Shown here: one piece after another, positions 57,963-64,000 of the stretch
How positions within the stretch are numbered: position 1 is the stretch's first letter
Layout: each line of letters begins with the position of its first letter
Assembly (NCBI GenBank): GCA_033032175.1
Contig: CM065316.1
Coordinates: forward strand, 6,170,115 to 6,234,114
Length of the DNA stretch: 64,000 nt
Source: Saturnia japonica
Lineage: Eukaryota; Arthropoda; Insecta; Lepidoptera; Saturniidae
Direction: 5' to 3'
Notes under the pieces: generated by a model
What the model was told of the DNA's origin: nothing
Database searches by the model: none
The model's input: only the letters and a program-made list of their open reading frames with translations
Translations under genes and position numbers: made by a program

Positions 57963-58183
57963 CTGAAATGTGGCAACGGCAGTGTCGTCACGGAGCCTCG
58001 ATAGCTGAAACGCGTTTGGCATCGTAGTGGCAGTACGCAGGTGCAAGTCGCGTAGTGGCAGCCTGGCAGCCGGTCTTCGTGGCAGAGTGCCATCGCGCCA
58101 GGCGAGCAGGCAACCGCAGCGCACGGCCGCTCGCACCCATGCCCAAGATTCTGTGTCGTCATTGTAATACTGACGTAGAACAC
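57963..58183 (-). CDS. PH-domain protein, internal exon
   Basis: A 221-bp exon: acceptor TTTGCCCCACAG (AG at 58185-58184) and donor CAG|GTAACC (exon ends at 57963). It starts with two bases completing a codon, so the preceding intron is phase 1, and ends on a full codon, in phase with the next exon at 50380. The 73 codons read VLRQYYNDDTESWAWVRAAV, then RCGCLLAWRDGTLPRRPAAR, LPLRDLHLRTATTMPNAFQL and SRLRDDTAVATFQ. The Trp-x-x-Val-Arg strand, LLAWRD, the PL-DL-LR strand and NAFQLSRL followed by VATFQ fit the beta strands of a PH domain, completed by the helix in the terminal exon. GC-rich against AT-rich flanks. The earlier exons, holding the domain start and any upstream domains, are not visible up to 64000. 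Confidence 0.8.
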
Positions 58184-58189
58184 CTGTGG

Positions 58190-58570
58190 GGCAAACAAAA
58201 AGTTCTCAATGTTTTATCTTTGCTGTAATATGTACTATGAGAACCGTCTCCCGGTCAATATGTTCTCTTGTCCTTAAGCAGGCCGGAATGACAACATTGA
58301 CCGCCGATGGACTGACAAGTGACGTCATTTGGCTATAGTAAATTAAAATACCTACTCTTCACTTGCGATTAGGTGTTCTCTCAGTGCTATTGTGATCCAA
58401 TGTCATGTTCGAATGGTTTAAATTCAAAAAGCGAAACGTGGCTAAACATTCATGGAATGAAAACAACGTACTATAATGATGGTGATAGCACGATATCTAG
58501 TGCTCTTCTGCTCTCTGGACAGTTTGGTATCCACAGAACAATATTTACTACTTATTTTTGTATATAGTAG
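58190..58570. other. Start of the upstream intron, no exon seen
   Basis: Presumed intronic for the PH-domain gene. The frame at 58373-58567 (plus) has no motif. Confidence 0.4.
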
Positions 58571-58575
58571 CTCTA

Positions 58576-58740
58576 AGATTGAAAAGTCCTGCAGCGATGA
58601 ACTAATTTGAGGTCTTGATTTCTAGCTCACTTATTTTCATTGTATAAAATCATAGAATATACAGTGTAAGACTCTTTAAACGACCTGCAGCGACTGAACA
58701 TAATTTTGAGGTCTATAGAGAGTTATCTAGCTCACTTGAA
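58576..58740. repeat. Imperfect tandem duplication, about 100-bp unit
   Basis: CCTGCAGCGA, TTGAGGTCT and TAGCTCACTT occur in the same order at 58588-58632 and again at 58684-58738, offset 96-106 bases. Confidence 0.65.
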
Positions 58741-59009
58741 TGGATTTCAATATGTATTAGGAAATCGTAAGCAATATATGTTGGGCTCACTAACGTTAAG
58801 GAAGCTTATCGTATAGGATCACGTTATAAGTACACATGTTATTATGGAATTAAGTGCAGGTCGATTCTAGATAGTCAAAAGGTTCTTAAGTAATCTATAT
58901 TAATAATTCTATAGTTCCGTCTGTATATGTATTTTTTGAACATTTTAAACTATGCTGTATAAAGAGATATGCTGATCTCGAATAGAAGTTTTTTTAATGC
59001 CTGTTGGTC

Positions 59010-59745
59010 TTCCGGAATTTACTGCGCAATATACAGCTTGAGCAGAGTAATATGTAATTAATGATTTCTTTCTTACACGTAAAGATTATGTTATTGGCCA
59101 ACTGATAGACTCTAAGGATTTACAATAATACTTTTAGAAAATAGTAATTTAAAGTAAGGCTGTAGATACACAACAATTAAGTTGAATTTGTATTATTTCG
59201 TGGAACAAGCCTAATTTTGCACATGAAAGCATCCGTCATTCCTTATTTCATAGAATATAACGATACTATAAGAATAATATGAGTAATATTATCAAAACTG
59301 TAAAATGACGTAAAATGAATTACTGCGCAATATACGCGAGCATGAGTAAGTTCATAAAAGGTAATGTCTCTTTCTTACAGTAAATAGTCCAGGTTAATTG
59401 GATAGAATGTTGAAATGAACAAGGCCCGTCCATGATAATACTAAGTAATTTAAAGTAAGGCTGTAGATTACACAACAATTTAGTTGAAGTTTGTTTCGTG
59501 GAAACAAACGCCTAATATAACTGTAAATATCGAATTATTTATGATAAACGATACTATTAAATAGTATAGAATATTATCAAAACTGTAAAATGTGTAAAAT
59601 GAAATGTGAATTGAATGATAATTCAAAAAGGTAAGGTCTTTTCTGATAAATATATCCAGTTATTGGATAGAATTTGAAATGAACGGCCCGGCCGTGATCT
59701 ACTTCAAAGCAATTTACTTTAGAATTATTGACAAACCAGATATTA
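59010..59745. repeat. Degenerate tandem array, about 265-300-bp period
   Basis: Phrases recur in the same order: TTACTGCGCAATATAC at 59020 and 59321; AATTTAAAGTAAGGCTGTAG at about 59147 and 59448; ATTATCAAAACTGTAAAATG at about 59288 and 59573; TTGGATAGAAT at about 59398 and 59663, with TGAAATGAAC close by. This fits two units and part of a third. Repeats elsewhere in the window are dispersed, so this is distinct. Confidence 0.7.
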
Positions 59746-60002
59746 GCGAAATTAAAACATTTATAACAGTCACCCAACCACCATTAAAGCTAGTTTATAT
59801 TTGACTACCGCTTTCCACGCGGCTTTGTTCGGGTTATTCTTAAGTCCAATCTTTTTTACTTTCTAATAGAATTGTTAAATAACTTTTTCACCTTAAGGGT
59901 TGAATGTCTAAAAATGCTTCGTTAGTGCTGACATGTAAAGTGTAAAAAGAAATCGTATGTAAATTTGCACGGTCTTAGCGCAAGTAGTTTGGGTTGTACT
60001 TT

Positions 60003-60028
60003 AGTCAGTCAGTCAGTCAGTCAGTCAG
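60003..60028. repeat. Simple repeat (AGTC)6
   Basis: Six perfect AGTC units and a partial one. Confidence 0.85.
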
Positions 60029-60039
60029 TTATCCTTTTA

Positions 60040-60515
60040 TCTATACAATTGATACAAACAGTTTTTTACTAAATCTATATGAAAGTATACACGATACCTA
60101 TAACAAAACAGCAATTTTTAATTTTTTTATCTGATAATCTGTTTGTTTGTTGTGGGTAATCTCCAAAACGGTTGGACCGATTTTGACGGGATTTTCATTA
60201 GCAGATTACCGATGTTATAAGAGTAACTCAAGCTACTTTTATTTTAGAAAATAGTAGAGTAATTAGGGTTCCCACAAATGAAAAACCGCTGAGTAAACCT
60301 TAACAGATATATCAAATTAATTTACTTACTACATAATTTTGGACAATAAAAATACCTACAAAAAGTCAGCAAAAGCATATTTCTGTCTTCTTAGGATCAC
60401 CGACAATAAGAATTTTTATCTTTAAAATACCGATAACGGGGGTAGCACAAATCGCGCGTCCCAGATCGACTGCATTCTGTAGTCCATGAGAGCGCAGCCG
60501 CGGGCACAGCTAGTA
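60040..60515 (-). repeat. Family 3 repeat, long form, inverted
   Basis: Minus strand: AGCTGTGCCCGCGGCTGCGC, GACTTTTTGTAGGTATTTTT, ATATCTGTTAAGGTTTACTC, AATCGGTCCAACCGTTTTGG, GGAGATTACCCAC and a CTGTTTG end. The central block is present. Confidence 0.65.
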
Positions 60516-60604
60516 TACTATATATAGGGTACAACCTAAACGCATTTCCATAGATTCCAAATAAAGTTTAAGTAAATTGTAGCGAGTGTACTTAAATCTT
60601 ATTT

Positions 60605-60830
60605 TTTTATGTAGCACATACAATCCAACAACAACGACAACCACCAAGAAATCGGTAAGTAATCCATCGACGGTTGTAGTTATAACACCTGTCTCAAAGA
60701 TTCTCGGTAGCTGGTATACATTGGCTGATGCCGTAATGTGATAAATCAAAATAAAGTCGCTGTGAAGGGCTTAGCATCATATCCATGGTGGTCGAGAACC
60801 AGTCGGACACAATCCGCGAGAGTTGACTGT
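60605..60830 (+). repeat. Dispersed repeat family E
   Basis: AGCACATACAATCCAACAAC, AACGACAACCACCAAG, ATCGACGGTTGTAGTTATAA, GGTGGTCGAGAACCAGTCGG. Same order as 7255-7590. Confidence 0.55.
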
Positions 60831-60834
60831 ATGT

Positions 60835-61535
60835 TCAAAAATCAAAGTAAATTATTAGGTAACTTTGGTCTAAAAAACCTAAAACAATACAAATCTGGAG
60901 AAAGTGATTGTTTATTTATTTAATTTTCCTTTTGGAAAATTAATATTTTGATGTCTGTGAGTTGCGTGATTTGAAACGCCGATTAGAAAACGTGACGTCA
61001 CCATTCAGGAAATGTGAGCTGACTATTGCGTAAGTTGTCACATTTGTCACTGTTATCATACAAAATTACATATAAAATGAATGATGACGTCAAGGGACCA
61101 TAACGTCGCGTTTTTGTGGTGTATTTTTAATTTAGATATAAAATATTTTTAAGTAACTTTTTATGGTGTATTTTAATGAAAAAAAAATCACATGTATTAT
61201 TTTAAATATATAAAGTATTTATAACTATTTTCAAAAGGTATCTGATGAAGTTGTTGTTGATCTGCAATGTACTGCGCAAGGCGACAAGCACGCTCAGTAT
61301 TATTGTTTTGTCTACCTTTTGTTATGAAACTAGACGTCAATATTGAAAATTTAATCTACTGATATTATGTAGGCCCAGTGACTCGAAAGTTATTTTGCTA
61401 ATAAGCAAATATAGTCAGGACTTTATAAACTATGAGTTGCTTACTTTTTCTTTTATGGTAGGTAAAATTGATTTCCACGCTTTTTAAATTATCCTTACTG
61501 TAACTAACTAAGCCGAGACAAGTATATTCTGTTTA
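60835..61535. other. AT-rich non-coding stretch
   Basis: Nothing recognised. Confidence 0.45.
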
Positions 61536-61540
61536 TTTTC

Positions 61541-61887
61541 AACTGGCTGTGCCCGCGGCTCCGCTCGCGTGGACTATATAATGTCGGTATTGTGATACCC
61601 TTCTTCCACCCACGGAGGTTACGCGCCAGTTATAATAAAGATAAATTTAATTTAAAATAAAAGTAGCCTAAGTTATTCCATACAACATCAACTATTTGTC
61701 ACTAAAAGTTAGGTCAAAATCGGTCCAATCCTTTCGGAGATTACCCGGCCAACAGCCAGACAGACAAAAATTTTAAAAATTGTTTTTTTTTTTGTTATTG
61801 GTACCGTAAATATATGCAATTAGTAAAAAACTGTTACTTTGACATTACAAACAGACACTTCAATTTTATTAATTTTATATATAGATT
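61541..61887 (+). repeat. Family 3 repeat, short form
   Basis: CTGGCTGTGCCCGCGGCTCC, ACTATATAATGTCGGTATTG, AAAATAAAAGTAGCCTAAGT, TCGGTCCAATCCTTTCGGAG, AACTGTTACTTTGACATTAC. The central block of about 200 bp is absent, as at 8985-9368. Confidence 0.7.
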
Positions 61888-61894
61888 GTGTGGT

Positions 61895-62120
61895 GGTAGG
61901 GATTTCTATCCGAACAGTCACCAGGTGTAACGCTCGCCGTGATGGCACAATTAGTCATGTCGTGTTTCAGGATTAATCGGTGTCAAGAGGCTTGCAGACC
62001 GGCATGACTGCAACGACCGGTAATGGTTTACCGATCCCACGACAGTCACCGTAACTGTTGTATTGTACAACGCTGTGAAAAAACACTATTCATTCAGCAG
62101 TCCTTACATAACAGTCGTTA
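61895..62120 (-). repeat. Dispersed repeat family E, inverted
   Basis: Minus strand: GTACAATACAACAGTTACGG, TGACTGTCGTGGGATCGG, CGGTCGTTGCAGTCATGCCG, GTCTGCAAGCC. Directly follows a family 3 copy. Confidence 0.55.
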
Positions 62121-62447
62121 TAGTATAAAAAGGTCGACCGACAGCTATGGATCTATAGACATTCGCTAAATGTTATAGCAAAAGCCTCGAGTTACTTTAC
62201 TAAAATTACAATGATGAATTAGGCTCATATACATAACGAATATCTATGAAACTTTAAAATATATAGTACGAGTTCGACGATCATTCTACCTACCACACCG
62301 CAAACTCACCACAACTGTGACTGTTTTAACAGTACTAATATAGTACCTACATAACGAAGGCCAATAACTGATTGTGAAAACTTCGCATGAAGCCGTACTT
62401 ATAGGGTCGTCAACCATACTTTATTAATAACGTTTTTTACTTTATTT

Positions 62448-62885
62448 TTGCCCGCAGCTTTGCTCGCGTGAACAACAAAATGCTCTCGCTCGGGCACACG
62501 CGCGAATCTTGCTAAAATGATTACTGTGGGTGTTCTTTAGAAGATAGATATAGGCTCTCGGTAACTTTTTTGTAGGTATTTTCAAGATTCACAATAGTTT
62601 CCTACATTAATTTGGTATATCTCTTGTGGTTTACTGAGTATAAGCCATTTAGATCAAGATCTTCGTTTTTCCGATTAGATTTTTATTTGCGCAGAACCCT
62701 AATTCTTTTTCTGAAATAAAAGTAGCCTAAGTTTCAACTGTTTCGGAGATTACCCGGATGTAACAGACAAGACAGGGAGAGAAAAAAAAGTGGTTTTTTG
62801 TCATAAGCACTGTATATACTTTCATATGCATTCAGTAAAAATCTGTTATTTTGGCATTACGAACAGATATTTTTATGTATAGATA
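62448..62885 (+). repeat. Family 3 repeat, long form
   Basis: TTGCCCGCAGCTTTGCTCGC, AACTTTTTTGTAGGTATTTT, GTATATCTCTTGTGGTTTAC, AAAATAAAAGTAGCCTAAGT, TTTCGGAGATTACCCGGATG, ATCTGTTATTTTGGCATTAC. Confidence 0.7.
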
Positions 62886-62889
62886 AGTA

Positions 62890-63625
62890 AATATACTTTA
62901 TACTTCCGCATATAAATAAAGTATGCGAAAATACTTTGTTACCGATATTTAGTGTGATGAATAAAATGAAACACTCATTATGGGTTATTACTTATTAGGT
63001 ACTGAACTATTTACCCATGTTCATAAATTATAAATAGTACTTAGTCTAGATCAAAATAAAATGTACTATATATCAATAATAAAGAACTTTCAGAGAAAAA
63101 ACTGTTGGTAAATGTATCGACTCTATAATATACTGATAGTTTATCAAATGTAAAAAAATCTTATTAACTCACTGTTCCCGTCACTTAGGTTTAACTGAAG
63201 GTGTATACGGTAATGAATCGATTGTAAAACCAGCTTTGAAACTTACAAACACAACTAAAAATTGTTAGTGTGCGATAAAAGTACCTAAACATACATTTTA
63301 AGGTAATAAAAGCTTACATAAAAAAATACTTCTTTTTCTTCCGAATATTTAATTTCTTTCTTATTGAAAGAATTACGTACGATATTTTTCTCAACAAAAG
63401 TTGGCAACCTTACGTACTTATTAGCCCGCGAGTAGACAGCAAATTCGTGCGTATTTTAACTGCTCTAGTTAGCAAGAATTTACTCGGTTCTTGTTTATGC
63501 GTCGTATTATAAATTTTATAACGTATCTATGCCAGACAAACACTTATGACATTAACATTTTTTAAACAGCCAAAAAATAAGTACTTAAGTAAAACTAAAA
63601 TTACGATACGAAAATAATTACTGAG
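62890..63625. other. AT-rich non-coding stretch
   Basis: Nothing recognised. Confidence 0.45.
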
Positions 63626-63629
63626 CAAT

Positions 63630-63670
63630 AAAGGCGTGCGGAGCAGCGGTGCACTGTTATAGTTCATAAT
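63630..63670 (-). repeat. Family D end fragment
   Basis: GGCGTGCGGAGCAGCGGTGC matches the CGTGCGGAGCAGCGGGCAC end at 21481-21500. Confidence 0.45.
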
Positions 63671-63674
63671 ATTT

Positions 63675-64000
63675 CTATAAAATTTCTATAATGCTATGTA
63701 TAAACTTTTCAAACGGTAGACTTGACGGATGGATAGATAAATGTCTGTCACGGGGAAAACAAACGTTCTATAAATGAAAAGCAATTTTGAGCGTGGTTTT
63801 AAGTTTATGACCAAAGTCCAATGTATGTTCGAGGATGAACATAATCATTTTACTACTTTTCAGGGAACTACTGCGTACTTCTTTCTCACTAGAATCCCCG
63901 GTAAAAGTTATTTAACGCGGGACTTTTTGTACGGATTACCTTTATTTAATAGTTGTATATGTTCATGTAATGTACCTACTTATTATCTTCCATTTTCACT
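63675..64000. other. Non-coding end of window
   Basis: No gene or known repeat is visible. Confidence 0.4.

Noticed and set aside
60003..60028. CRISPR-like direct repeats
   Set aside because: It is a plain four-base microsatellite with no spacers.

Overview
The window looks like nuclear DNA of a lepidopteran insect (moth or butterfly). It is AT-rich with long non-coding stretches, contains one split host gene with GT-AG introns, and is full of interspersed repeats typical of Lepidoptera: an R1/SART-type LINE, jockey-like and RTE-like LINE tails, tRNA-derived SINEs, a mariner fragment and a solo LTR. There are no bacterial-type operons, no rRNA genes and no intact tRNA genes. I could not name the species from the sequence.

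Layout. Positions 1731-6481 hold one almost complete but dead R1-clade LINE on the minus strand. It has a poly(A) end, a 12-bp target-site duplication, a CCHC ORF1, an endonuclease and a partial reverse transcriptase, and it has lost the reverse transcriptase core. It sits inside an older dispersed repeat. From about 7 kb to 49 kb I find no convincing host exon apart from one weak candidate at 24282-24485. This region is a mosaic of short, decayed mobile-element remnants: LINE C-terminal coding tails at 11.0, 11.6, 12.8-13.2 and 38.3 kb, a 5' mariner half at 21.5-22.3 kb, SINE fragments with target duplications at 29.3, 36.8 and 45.0 kb, and a solo LTR with an ATAT duplication at 40061-40419.

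The one well-supported host gene lies at 49.3-58.2 kb on the minus strand. A 221-bp internal exon (57963-58183) and a 903-bp terminal exon (49478-50380) join in phase across an intron of about 7.6 kb. Together they encode the end of a PH-like domain followed by a C-terminal tail of about 280 residues rich in Pro, Arg and Ser. The upstream exons must lie beyond 64000 or be too short to see. The intron carries at least nine repeat copies.

From 58.2 to 64 kb the sequence is again non-coding. It has a degenerate tandem array with a period of about 300 bp (59010-59745), a (AGTC)n run, and several copies of one repeat family that exists in long and short forms. I saw no previously undescribed multi-gene system. 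The most informative structures are the nested insertions with dated order, the SART-like TAATG coupling of the LINE ORFs, the chimeric SINE junction, the tandem array, and the unidentified PH-domain gene.
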